From Linum tenue (taxonomy: Eukaryota; Streptophyta; Magnoliopsida; Malpighiales; Linaceae): 64,000 bases of DNA. The stretch lies in assembly GCA_946122785.1 (NCBI GenBank), contig CAMGYJ010000002.1, positions 38,776,495 to 38,840,494 of the forward strand. Direction: 5' to 3'. Below the pieces are notes generated by a model, which saw only the letters and a list, made by a program, of their open reading frames with translations, was not told the origin of the DNA and searched no databases. The translations under genes were made by a program, and so were the position numbers. How positions within the stretch are numbered: the first letter of the stretch is position 1; the number at the start of each line of letters is the position of its first letter. Shown here in pieces: positions 1-9,989 of the stretch.

Positions 1-615
1 GAGTTATGGCAGAGGTTTCTTGGAATCCGCTGCGGGGAGGATGGATGAAGCTCAACCTTGATGGAGCTTCGAATGGCAATCCGGGCTGGCTGGAGCTGGC
101 GGTGTTTTGAGAGATGATAATGGCCAGTCGATCTCTGGCTTCGTGGCAAAGATTGACGAGGCATCAGCCGCCTTGGCCGAATTATGGGCTTTCCACTATG
201 GTTTGGATGTAGCTTGGAAGTCCGGATGCCGAGCTCTTATGGTAGAATCCGATTCCCAGCTTGCTATTCAGTTGATCAATGATAGACACGATCCAGTTCA
301 TCCGTATGTTACCTTGCTCTCCTCTATCCGCAGGCGGATCAGTAGAGACTGGTTGGTGCGTATATCTCATGTATACCGTGAAGGGAAGAGAGTCGCGGAC
401 TGGCTCTCGAAGCACAGTCTCGTCTATCCCTATGGGCTACATGAGCTTGCGCATCCTCCACCCGGTCTGATCTCCATTCTATGGGATGAGGTTCAGGGTG
501 TTGCCTTTCAAAGAAAGGGTTGTAATCCCTTCCTCCTCTCCTTCCCTCTTCTCCCCTCCCCTGTAACGTTTCTTTTCTTGGCTTTGCCTCCCTTTATGCA
601 AAAAAAAAAAAAAAA
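1..615 (+). mobile_element. 3' end of an L1-type LINE retrotransposon
   Basis: The window opens inside a non-LTR retrotransposon. An RNase H-like domain is followed by a short C/T-rich tail and then an uninterrupted run of 16 A at 600-615. A terminal poly(A) right after an RNase H domain is the usual 3' end of plant L1-type LINEs. The 5' part, including endonuclease and reverse transcriptase, lies outside the window, so the target-site duplication cannot be checked. Confidence 0.8.
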
Positions 616-694
616 CATCAAATTGCATTTATTAGAACTTCTATGGTACATAATCTATCTATCTATACATAATATTATAGCAATTCAAAAGTAG
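17..694 (+). pseudogene. LINE RNase H domain (RVT_3-like), frameshifted
   Basis: The frame encodes a plant LINE-type RNase H domain. Visible are the first catalytic Asp in LNLDGASNGNPG, a Glu in AALAELWAF, the second Asp in VESDSQLAIQ and a late Asp in KRVADWL. Near position 87 the frame breaks: the expected GNPG-(L)AGAGGV is restored only if one base is added, so a 1-bp deletion is likely. The 3' frame lacks a normal stop and runs through the poly(A) tail to 694. This is a dead fragment. The family would normally cut the RNA strand of RNA/DNA hybrids during retrotransposition. Confidence 0.8.
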
Positions 695-1460
695 TTTGTT
701 GCCACATAATTATTTGGAGAATTTACAAGGTGCCATGGTGAATACTTTTCTTACAAACAAAAAAGTTATTTAATGATCAATTAATGTAGAGCTATCTATC
801 TTTTTTAATATTTTGTTTTTATTTTAATGATCATTTATGTAGCTATCTCTATCTTCTTTTAATGTTTTTTTTATTCAATAATTTTTTTTTCAATATATAT
901 GTGTAGCAGTAGTATACTTATGTTTGGAGAGTGACATATATTGTAATGCTTCAAAAAAATATATTTGATTAAATTTGATCAATTAATTTTTCTTTTTCTT
1001 TTTATTAGAACTTAATATATGTTATATTTCGATAAAAAATAAATTAAACACACAAATAAGTAATAAAAAAAATTAAAAAAATATAATGAAGGAAGTTTAG
1101 ATAATCAACGTTTAATAACCAATTAAATTTGAAAAACCAACTATATAATTTTATGTTTTGGTTATCAAACGCTATCTTTTTCTAATGTTTGTATCTATCA
1201 ACGAAAACAAGTATTAAATAGCAAAATGCTTCAAAAGTTGTTTTTTCATTTTGATAGAAACTTGACGAAGCCATAATATAGTATCTGATTGTACAAATGA
1301 AGAGGATAAAGAAAGACATTGTTTCTTCTCTCTTATAATGCATGCTTCCATACCTTATTTTCTCTTACATTTGTTCATACTTCCCCTTATTTTTCTTAAC
1401 AGTTTACATATTTCGGTCAAACAAATGTGTTAATTACACTTAAAAATACATTAAACTCTT
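616..1460. other. AT-rich sequence, no gene seen
   Basis: A very AT-rich stretch between the LINE poly(A) and a MITE. No coding frame, repeat array or RNA gene could be recognised. Confidence 0.6.
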
Positions 1461-1901
1461 TAGGAATGGCAATGGTGCAGGTTCGGGGCGGGTTTCTTGG
1501 TACCCAGACCCGCCCCGTGGCAGGGCGGGTCCAGGTCGGGTAATTGATCACGGGTTGCGGGTTGGGGCAGGTCGACCCAATAGGTATGCAATTTATATGA
1601 AAAACATTAGAAATATTCGTTATTTTTATTATAAGACTAAGAAAACAAACAATATTATGACAATTGTAGTTAAATTATTGGAGAAATTGAGGTTTTCACT
1701 AATTTACAACTTTATTATAGCTAAAATATGATGCAATAAAAGGAAAATTCAAAGTAATTTGACTAAGATTACATGTAATTTAGACAAGAACGGGTCGAGA
1801 ATGGGGCGGGTCAGGGAAGGTTGGGTCGATGAGACTAACCATGCCCGCCCCGCCCCAAAACCGGTCGGGTAAAACGGGTCAGGTCGAAATTGCCATCCTT
1901 A
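1461..1901. mobile_element. hAT-type MITE
   Basis: The left end TAGGAATGGCAAT and the inverted right end (ending at 1901) read as imperfect terminal inverted repeats, 11 of 13 positions matching. GC-rich blocks of GGCGGGT/ACCCGCC type follow inside both ends. The flanking 8-mers AAACTCTT (1453-1460) and AAAATCTT (1902-1909) match at 7 of 8, as expected for an 8-bp hAT target-site duplication. The interior is AT-rich and non-coding, so the element would depend on a transposase in trans. Confidence 0.7.
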
Positions 1902-1920
1902 AAAATCTTTATATATATAT

Positions 1921-3393
1921 AGATAGATACGAATCGTATGCTCCTAACACATAGCATGTGCCAGGCTTCTAGATCGTTGATCTAATCTGACGATGTATAT
2001 TAATTATAATAAAATTATTTATTTACTAATTATTATAATTACTAACATCACCCTTTAAATAATTATACGTGCAATATAATCCCTCAATAATGTTTATTAC
2101 TACATTTTCTATTATAATACCTTATTTAGAGACTTATTATTCAACCCAAAAAATATATATATAATTCACCGTCCATTAAATTTATGAATTGATCATTAAC
2201 CCAGAAAAAAATCAAGCAAACGTCCTCATCAACATGATACGGACCCCATTATGAAAGGCCATCATCATCAATAGAAACCATCTCCACTTAATAACATCAT
2301 CATGATCAGTTCATCACTCAACGCTACCCCAATTTCACCATCGTCATCAAGCAACCCAACTACCCCTAATTACTCCGTCATCACCAAGGGAATCAATTTG
2401 CCTCGAAATAATTAATGAATCAAAGATTCATCTATTTCTCTGGAAGCCGGTCCATAGAGCGGCACCCGAGCTCCGGTGGAGAGGGGGTTCAGTTGGTCAG
2501 GATTTTCGAGCATAGGGTGCAATTCGATGGAGGCGGTGGCGGGGTTTAATGGGTTTGACTGGAGAGGGAAGAGCTTATTCCGTCCATTGTTCGATAGCTA
2601 TCAGGGATGGGGGTCTCGGTGGGATGGGGGTCTATACGGAACGCGGGGTTGCCGGAGAAGAGACGGCGATGGGATTATAATGCCTTCGCCGATATGATTG
2701 GGATGGTAAAGTTGGTTTGTCGGAGAAGAGAAATAATGGTGGGATTACTGTGGGGACGCTGGCAACTAGGAGCAATGAAGAGAGGAGCTCGCTTCTCGTC
2801 GGCCGGAATTGAGAATCGAAACGGCGAAACTGCAGTTTGCAGAGGGAGATAATGGGGAAGAAGAGGAGTGACGACCAGCCATTTTGTGTTCCAGGTTAAA
2901 TTAAAAAACGACATCGTTGAAAAGAATAGAGCAGTGGCGGAGCTATGACATGGAAGGGGTTGGGCAGGGGAAAATAAACGAGCAAGAGGATGTGGAATTG
3001 TTACGATAATCAAAGTAAGAGAGGAGAGGGTTCTTCACTACCCGATGAACGACAAAAGGGACAGGGGATGTGGAGTTGTTACTATGGCTCTGGGATTACA
3101 TCTACCAACAAAGGAAAAAATTTAAAATTAAGTAGTTTGATGGAGATACAATTACAAAAGTGGGGTGTTTAAGTGATGATTAAAAGATTATTAGGTACGG
3201 GACTATGAAATTATATGAAAAAATTTGTTTATCATTAATGAGTACGTATAAAAAAGTAATTGAACCAATTAATTATTTATACATTGTAATAAATAAATAA
3301 TTTAATTAGAATTAATTAACACCGTTAGATTAGATCAACGCTGTGGAGGACCTGACATATACCATGCGTCAGGAGCATACGAGTGTGACGCAT
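1921..3393. mobile_element. Long inverted-repeat element bounded by a TA run
   Basis: About 65 bp at the left (starting near 1926, with TCGTATGCTCC, later GATCTAATCTGACG) is the imperfect inverted complement of about 65 bp at the right (GTTAGATTAGATCAACG to GGAGCATACGA, ending near 3393). A short TA/GATA run precedes the left end. The 1.4-kb interior contains a GC-richer island at about 2450-2850 that looks different from its surroundings and could be captured sequence, but no protein family was recognised. A related left end occurs at 57309. Confidence 0.6.
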
Positions 3394-3419
3394 ATATACC
3401 ATGCGTCAGGACCTGACAT

Positions 3420-3835
3420 ATACCATGCTACTTCGGTGCACTCACTTTTTTGGGTGCATTCAGTGCACCCACCTCTAAAAGTGGTCATAATACATTAAAT
3501 TTTGAAATTTAATGGGTTGTATTAGTCTAATATGATAATATAACATAGAATCCCAACTAATCAACCCATTACCCTAACCTATTAACCTTCAATTTTGAAT
3601 CTCAACCCTAAATCCCAAATTGTAAACCCTAACCCTAACCCTAAATTCCTAAACCCTGAATCATTCAAATTAAAGTGAATCTTGAATGATTTTTGTACAA
3701 ATTCATGTGGTTCTTGTTCATCATACCACAAGTGATGATTGACATCGTTTTCACATGAATCGCCTGCTCAGAATGACGATTATGAGGCGGGTGCATTGAA
3801 TGCACCAAAAAAGGTGAGTGCACCGAAGACATAAC
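3420..3835. mobile_element. TTCGGTGCACTCA-family inverted-repeat element, copy 1
   Basis: It starts CTTCGGTGCACTCAC and ends with the inverted form GTGAGTGCACCGAAG, with a second inverted block (GGTGCATT / AATGCACC) just inside. The interior carries a few CCCTAA-like units and is non-coding. Two more copies lie at 3846-4040 (deleted) and 31769-32176. Confidence 0.65.
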
Positions 3836-3845
3836 CATATATATA

Positions 3846-4038
3846 TATGGTGACTACTTCGGTCCACTCACAAAAATGAGTGAGTTCAATGCACCCAACT
3901 CAAAAACTAGTCTTAAGGTGTCGGATTTTGAATTTTAATTTGTAGAATTAGTTTTCACATGAATCGCCTGCTCAGAATGACGATTATGAGGCCGGTGCAT
4001 TGAATGCACCCAAAAAAGTGAGTGCACCGAAGACATAA

Positions 4039-4040
<2 letters not shown>
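3846..4040. mobile_element. TTCGGTGCACTCA-family element, copy 2, internally deleted
   Basis: Both ends of the family are present (CTTCGGTCCACTCAC at left, GTGAGTGCACCGAAG at right), but most of the interior seen in the copies at 3420 and 31769 is missing. The copy sits between two TA microsatellites (about 3836-3849 and 4041-4092). Confidence 0.6.

Positions 4041-4092
<52 letters not shown>
4041..4092. repeat. (AT)26 microsatellite
   Basis: A pure AT dinucleotide run of about 52 bp forms the boundary between two different inverted-repeat elements, reading ACC(AT)n..GGTGAC at its edges. Confidence 0.9.
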
Positions 4093-4094
<2 letters not shown>

Positions 4095-4885
4095 TGACTT
4101 CTACGGTGCCCAGGGCAAAACCCGGGTACGGGTGCCTTGGCCGATCTTAACGGTTCGTTTTCAATCTCCACGGCTCACGTTTGTTAAACCTAGCTGCGCC
4201 ACTAAATAACTAAACAAATTACAAATTGCCTCCTCCGCGTTAAGTTAGTTTTCATCCTAGTCCAACTAACTGCCCCGGTTAAATTAAATGGATTAAGACC
4301 CAAACCCAATTGGGTAGACCCACTGCCGCCCAAACCAATTTCCAGTCTCCCTAACCAATTACACGATCCCTCTCTCGTCTTGGAGGGACGCCCCTTCACA
4401 GTTCCAAGAGAAGCTCCCCATCCACATTCGACGTAGATTGAATTTCCCAAAATAATTTTGTCTTGTTTCTTCTTCGCCATTGTATTTCCCCTCGCCTATC
4501 TCTTTCTAACACGATTACGGCGACCATGTCTATTATTGTGTTCATCGAACTTTTCATTTGGAAAAGAACCCTTGAAAGAGGTTTGCTAACCCTAGGGTTC
4601 ATGTCACTAGTGCTTTGTCATCTTGTCTTAGCGTTATTGTGATTATATCTCTCGGTGAAATTAAGGTTTCCTGATATGCAGTGTTCGTCTCGCCCAGAGG
4701 ATTGAGGAAGGAGATGAAGAAGACCTAATTTGATTCGAATCAGATGGAGAGGTCTCCTTAATTTGTGTTTATGTATTAACGGTGCGTTTAGGACTAATTC
4801 TAGTTGGACTGGGTCTGATCATTGATTTTTGCAGGCTTTTAAATAACATTCAAACTTGGGCTTGTACATGACCCATGAAATATTC
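4093..4885 (+). repeat. CTACGGTGCCC repeat, copy 1 (inverted partner at 30340-31255)
   Basis: It starts at the TA run with GGTGACTTCTACGGTGCCC and continues to about 4885. The block from about 4500 to 4885 is closely matched, in reverse complement, by 30340-30720, including the motif GGACTGGGTCTGATCATTG. The terminal CTACGGTGCCCAGGGC is matched at 31230-31255. It is a dispersed repeat whose identity is unknown. Short frames on its minus strand look incidental. Confidence 0.7.
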
Positions 4886-5170
4886 AAAAGTGGGCCTGGA
4901 ACGTGCGAGCCCATTAGTTTTCTCCTGCGGTATCAGCGCCAACCCTAGTTTAACTAGATTTAGTTACCCTAGTTTAACCTACACGAGTTAACATCATCAT
5001 TACTACATATCTTCCCAAATCTTCTAACTCTTGACATTCCAGACTCAACCGTCTCCATCACACGTCTCCACACTCAACCCCCACTTTTTCTTACACCTAC
5101 AATCTCTCTTTCCCTACAATCTCTCTTTCCTCCATCTTCACCTTCCCTTGTTCCTTCTTCCTCTGACTCC

Positions 5171-6022
5171 ATGGCAAACATGGGCATTCTAACTCTATCA
5201 AACGACGACTGCCGAACCACCACAAGTCTCGCGGACTATCTTTCATTCACGAGCAAGACATCTATTGTGTCTGAGTACGAGTTCATCAACCTGAGTCCTT
5301 TCCCTCAAGAAGTTAAGAAGTTAATTAAAAATCTTGGCTGGGAAAAGTTCTTCGATCTCCGGAGTCGAGGAAGCACCAGTTACTGCCCGCATGTGGTGAG
5401 GAAGTTCTACCACAATTTAGAGCTGTCTGGTCCCTCCGATTCTCATCTCGTGTCGATCTTCCTGGGTCATAGAGTCTGCTTCCAGCCTCATCAGTTTGCT
5501 GAGATCCTCGATCTCCCCGCCGCAGGACACCACATTGATAGCAGAAGCGATCTTCGGCGGCTGTACGATTTTGATTTTGAAGTTGAACTGGGGAAACTGA
5601 CAAATGGGCGCATCCAGGCTTCTTACCTCCCAGATCCTCTTCGATTCCTCCATTGGATGATCGTCAACTGCTTCATGCCAAGGTACAGAGGTCATTCGAT
5701 AATTCGTACACTTGACCTGTTTATCCTTGTGCAAGCTCAAAGAGGTGTTCCTCTTAACCTCGCATCTCTCATGTGCGTGAACATGGTTGAGGCGGCTCCT
5801 AGAGGGGAAAACTGGTACACTGCCTTTCCATATGCCACCTTCTTGACCACCTTTCTTGGAAGGGTTGGGATGGATATGGGGGTTTATGCTAGGGAGGACC
5901 ATTCCGCCTATTTGCCAGTCTATCGTATCGTCGAAGTGACCAATACTTTTTATGAACTTCGGCATACGGAGCATGAAGAGACCCCTGAGGCATCCTCAAG
6001 CAAACGTCCTCGGCTTACATGA
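5171..6022 (+). CDS. Envelope-position / putative plant transposon protein (orphan)
   Basis: An intact 283-residue frame with a pyrimidine-rich leader upstream (5060-5170). The protein has the layout of the plant transposon or envelope-like protein family found downstream of pol in several LTR retrotransposons. An N-terminal L-G-W block (LIKNLGWEKFFDL) is followed by YCPHVVRKFYHNLELS, then a ligand-like FLGHRVCF..ILDLPAAG block. A second conserved half reads LRFLHWMIVNCFMPRYRGHS, then RTLDLFILVQAQRGVPLNLA. The C-terminus is acidic, then basic (SSSKRPRLT), possibly a nuclear signal. No gag or pol was found beside it, so it is an orphan remnant or a domesticated ORF. Its biochemical role is unknown. 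It resembles the ORF at 54118-55236 in architecture. Confidence 0.65.
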   Translation: MANMGILTLSNDDCRTTTSLADYLSFTSKTSIVSEYEFINLSPFPQEVKKLIKNLGWEKFFDLRSRGSTSYCPHVVRKFYHNLELSGPSDSHLVSIFLGHRVCFQPHQFAEILDLPAAGHHIDSRSDLRRLYDFDFEVELGKLTNGRIQASYLPDPLRFLHWMIVNCFMPRYRGHSIIRTLDLFILVQAQRGVPLNLASLMCVNMVEAAPRGENWYTAFPYATFLTTFLGRVGMDMGVYAREDHSAYLPVYRIVEVTNTFYELRHTEHEETPEASSSKRPRLT

Positions 6023-7057
6023 GAGTCGATTGATGCAGGGCGGGGTGGAGCGGTGCAGGGCGGGATGGAGCAGTGAAGGGGCCAGCATTGGATGTGTTTT
6101 GTTAAGAAGTTTACTGTAAGGCTTCGTTGTTTTTTTTTTCCAGTCTTTTTCTCCAGCACTCAAAACTGTCAGGTACTGAGGGGAGCCAGTACATCATCTG
6201 ACTAGGAAAGTCTCCCATTTTTTTAATTATCCAGACAAATATTTTTCTATGCATGCAGTATTTTGTGAATTTGCCATGGCTAATTTCCCTAAGACAGGTG
6301 ACGAGATGCAGTAATGGTCATCCCTAAGCAAGGAGGTGCAATTGCATCCTACACTTGCTATGATGTGAGAAGCTATTGCAAGGGTGAAAATTTGGTTGCA
6401 ATTGAAATTGGCCCACGAGTGGGGACTATTGATGAAATTGCAATGTTTTCTCAAAATTATAGAAGTGGAAGTAGGGACTACCTATGAAATTGCAAATGAA
6501 TTTCATTGGGGGAGATTTTAATCCGCTTTTGTTCTAAGCAGTTCCAATTAGGTTGATTATAATGATTTTTTATCTATGGTGATTTTTCCCCCTTTTTCAT
6601 CAAGACTCATGCTTCTTTTATCCCCTGTGGATCTATCATGCTTCGTTTATAGTAAAATATCCTTTTAATTATACACAATAAAGAATCCATTAATTATGTA
6701 TGCCTTTTTATTGTATTTATTACTACAATGAATTCTCTGACTAAAAGGGGAGTGAAAACATCGTTTGTCAAAATTCAAGGAATGGAATGATAAGGGCTGT
6801 GCATAAATTCAATTTCTGTAAATAATTAATTTTATTATTATTAGTTAGTAACGTCATTAGTTTTAGTTAGTGGGTTAGTGGCTCCTACTTTGTAGCTTCA
6901 ATCTGTTCAAGAGTTGGTACTTAAGCCACTCTCCTCATCAATGTAAATCACTACTTTCAATCCTTTACATGGAAGCCTTTCCATATCCTAGGAACATTAA
7001 ATTAATTATAAAGAATTTTCTATCTGCCTTGTACTGGGTTTGGTCATTATTTATACT
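6023..7057. other. Non-coding, possible LTR-like debris
   Basis: Mostly AT-rich. The stretch around 6870-6990 has the flavour of a copia LTR R-U5 region, but no second LTR, primer-binding site or target-site duplication was found. No gene could be supported. Confidence 0.4.
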
Positions 7058-7140
7058 GATTGGGAGCCAATCAGTTTTACCTTTTGGGTTACCTATACAT
7101 GAATGCAAATTTAATTATACGATTGGGAGCCAATCAGTTT
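7058..7140. repeat. Direct repeat of GATTGGGAGCCAATCAGTTT
   Basis: The same 20-mer occurs at 7058-7077 and 7121-7140, 63 bp apart. It contains the near-palindrome ATTGG..CCAAT. Confidence 0.8.
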
Positions 7141-7263
7141 AACTATACATGATCCCAATTAAACCTCTCTACAAGATACAATGGCTTGAAGCCTTGAACA
7201 GACGCAACCTCACTCACAAGTTGGAAGCTGGAATTTTGGTGAAGTCCCTTTGCCATTTCCACG

Positions 7264-7490
7264 AAAAAACAAACCAAACCAAACCAAATATAGAAAGCAT
7301 TCACAATACCAAAAACCAAATATACAAAGCATTCACCAAACCAAAAACCAAACCAAAAACCAAATATAAAAAGCATTCACCAAACCAAACCAAACCAAAA
7401 ACCAAATATAAAAAGCATTCACCAAACCAAAAACCAAATATAAAAACCAAAAATAATAAGCATTCACCGAACCAAATAAAAAACGGTTGT
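7264..7490. repeat. Minisatellite of ACCAAAAACCAAATATAAAA units
   Basis: A low-complexity tandem array built from ACCAAA, AACCAAATATA and AGCATTCACC blocks with variable unit length (roughly 30 bp). The frames it keeps open on both strands are by-products of the repeat. Confidence 0.8.
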
Positions 7491-7544
7491 CCATCATCCT
7501 GAGAAAAAAAAAACATAACTGTTGTCCTTCATCAAAACCAAAAA

Positions 7545-9425
7545 CTAAAACTCAAAATTAGGTTGTTTTGGGCTCGTTGACTGGGTTTCCTTGTGCTCTT
7601 CTCTTTCCTTTTTCCTCTTTTCATGGGTTGTCTTGTACTCTTCCACTGCAGCTTCAACTTGAGGTGCAACTCTTCTTGCTTCCGTGAGCACCATATGCCT
7701 TATGTAGTTCATGGGCTCTCGAACAAGGTACAAAGCGATCTGCATCCTCCTCACTTGAGTGCATGACTATCAACATCAACAAACATGGTGCTTACCGCAT
7801 GATTCAAAAATAACAATCAATTGTGGTTTTCTAATATTGGAATTAGAATTGTCTTTACCCAAATATAAGAGGAGTCCCAGCTTGCGCCATACATCCACAT
7901 GCATACCCAGACTCCACTGTCAGACCTACATAAAATAAAAGCATTGCGTGATAAGAACCAAGTTGATAAGTCGTCGTTTAATATCACAAAAAAATGGGCA
8001 TACTTACCGATGAAGTTGTTGTTGCACAATTGAAGGAGTTGGGTACGAAAACTCAGCAATCCTTGGTGGCGACAATCCCGGACCTTGTTCACGATAGAGA
8101 ATCTTCCACAAGGCTTGCATAAAGCACATCTGTACAAATTAAGAAACGTTTGTACTTAGAAAGAGTTATTTACATTTTGTTGCGTTATAACGGCACAATG
8201 TCACATATTTACCATTGTTTGAACAGATTGTAGTCGAAAGGAATTGCGGTCTTCATTTGGTTGTGGATCCAAGATATGGACTTCTTCCTTGTCCAACTTA
8301 ATGACAGCCAAGTACCAATGGGCATTATCTCTCATCGGAACACACACCTACATATGCGGAAATTGTCAACACGTATTAAAAAATAAACTGCAAACCATGT
8401 AATACTTATTAAGACGAACAGTTTACCTTGTTCACCATATGGGTTCGACTAAGGAATTTTGATTGGTATAGGTCTAATGCCATCTTGGGTGTTATTCCAC
8501 ATGAAATCACTAGTTCCTGCCCATGTGGTAGTTGCACAATTGAAATTTTGTCAACACAATATGATTCACGTTAAAAAAACATGTGTTGTAATTTTTATGG
8601 TGAGAGGAAATTGTCATTAAGTATAATCGGAACACAACCTGTAGTTCAGCAGGCAGATAGCACACTCCTTTTCCGTCCTTGGAATTTGTCCACAACTCTT
8701 CTAGAGTCAAGTGGCAGGCCATCGCTGTTATAACCTAATATAACATGGACAAAAAACACTTCATGATACTATCGAGTTGTTATAAAATAATTCTATGTAG
8801 AAAGCATTGATAGTGGACATGTAAAAAAAAAATTTGGAGTTCCGTTGATTACATCAGCATCTACGAATGAGCGAGGGCTTAAGGACCACAATGACTTCCT
8901 CATACAAGAGTTGTTGGAGGTTTTGACCAATACTTCGTCAGGTGGCAGATGGGCTAAAAATATGTAGTGAGCAAGCTGGATTTGCTCATCATCGTATTCC
9001 ATAGCGGTAGGTAGCTTAAACTTCAAAACAACCTGGAATAGGGGCCACAATAAACACGAGTTGAAATGCATTCGTCATGACGGAATAACGGCAAAGAACA
9101 CTTCAATGGCAAACATGACACCTTTATTACCTTGTCAACAGAAGGTAGACAAATACTTTTTCCATTTGGCTTCTTTGGTGTGACCTCAGAGTCAGATTCA
9201 TCGTCCGAAATAAAAACGATGACTGAAGCAGGAGTGGGTGGAGTGCTTACACCTTTGCCTTTGGGTATCCTTGGTTTCTTTGTTGTAGTCACAAATTCGG
9301 CTGTCTCCTACAATGACAGTGAACCTGCGATTAATAAATTAACTAGAATGAATTTCAATGGTAAAAAGAGCTATTATACATACCACGAGCTTGGACGAAG
9401 AGCGAGTAAGTCTCCTATTTTCCAT
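7545..9425 (-). CDS. Ulp1/SENP-like C48 peptidase gene, nine exons, catalytic Cys replaced by Ser
   Basis: A spliced model keeps one open frame of 376 residues with GT..AG introns. The exons are 9425-9384, 9307-9131, 9032-8853, 8734-8639, 8516-8427, 8347-8213, 8129-8008, 7925-7859 and 7766-7545. The C48 core is clear. A LSPRSFVDADVI block corresponds to the family's D-x-V-I segment. The catalytic His lies in DNAHWYLAVIKL (about H205) and the Asp in HILDPQ (about D222). The oxyanion Gln is in QQQLHR (about Q278), six residues before the nucleophile. The nucleophile position of the usual D-C-G-V-W reads D-S-G-V-W (codon AGT, 7918-7916). The N-terminus is Ser/Lys/Pro-rich, followed by an acidic SDDESDSE patch; the C-terminus is a charged helix (EEYKTTHEKRKKEREEHK). 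C48 enzymes remove SUMO-type modifiers, and this copy is predicted to be inactive. It lies 564 bp from, and divergent to, the transposase gene, consistent with a MULE-borne gene. Confidence 0.75.
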
Positions 9426-9989
9426 GATGTGCCTGTAATCTAAGCTTTACTCTGTACTCAAAATCGCGGCAAAGAAGGATATGGAACCACTGCTCTACCG
9501 ATGAAGGTTAGTTATATATACAAGGTTAGGATAAATTGTGGCGCCATATTTTTCCCGCGGAAAAATAGTTAGGGTTTAGTCTAAGGTACATGAACTTGGG
9601 ATAAACATGGGTAGTTATTAAACCTAAAATTAAAAAGATACTTTCTTCGATTGAATAGAGAATTGAGTGGTATTAGTAAATATTCGCTCATATTAATATT
9701 TGATCCTTCCCCATACACGTAGTAGACACCTAGAGTCAGCTAGCGTTTGGCTTTACTACGAAAGGTTTTTCATTTTAAATATTTTCGTTATTTGTGAAAA
9801 TGGTAAAGAAATCACTAAGATAAAGAACAGAAAGTGCAACTCGTTCCTACCAAAAATAAAAGATATCACAAATCGTGTTATTAATGGGGATAATTATTAA
9901 GTGGCCCGTTGAATCATTAATTCGGCCATCATTCCCAGTAGGGTTTTGTAATCTACGTCCTTGGTTCCCCAAAATTTCCAGCCGTGACA
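9426..9989. promoter_or_regulatory. Divergent intergenic region between C48-like gene and transposase
   Basis: The 564 bp separate two start codons that point away from each other, so promoters for both genes should lie here. The region is AT-rich in the middle (about 9580-9900). I did not find a TATA box that I would assign with confidence. No other gene was seen. Confidence 0.45.

Noticed and set aside
2476..2852. Overlapping frames in the GC-rich island of the 1921-3393 element
   Set aside because: No protein family recognised, and frames occur on both strands. Kept only as a note on possible captured sequence.
4920..4945. GCGGTATCAGCGCC resembles a copia primer-binding site before the ORF at 5171
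   Set aside because: Several mismatches to TGGTATCAGAGC, and no LTR is found upstream.
6790..6990. Possible solo LTR near the orphan ORF
   Set aside because: Only composition suggests it. No TG..CA ends or target-site duplication could be placed.
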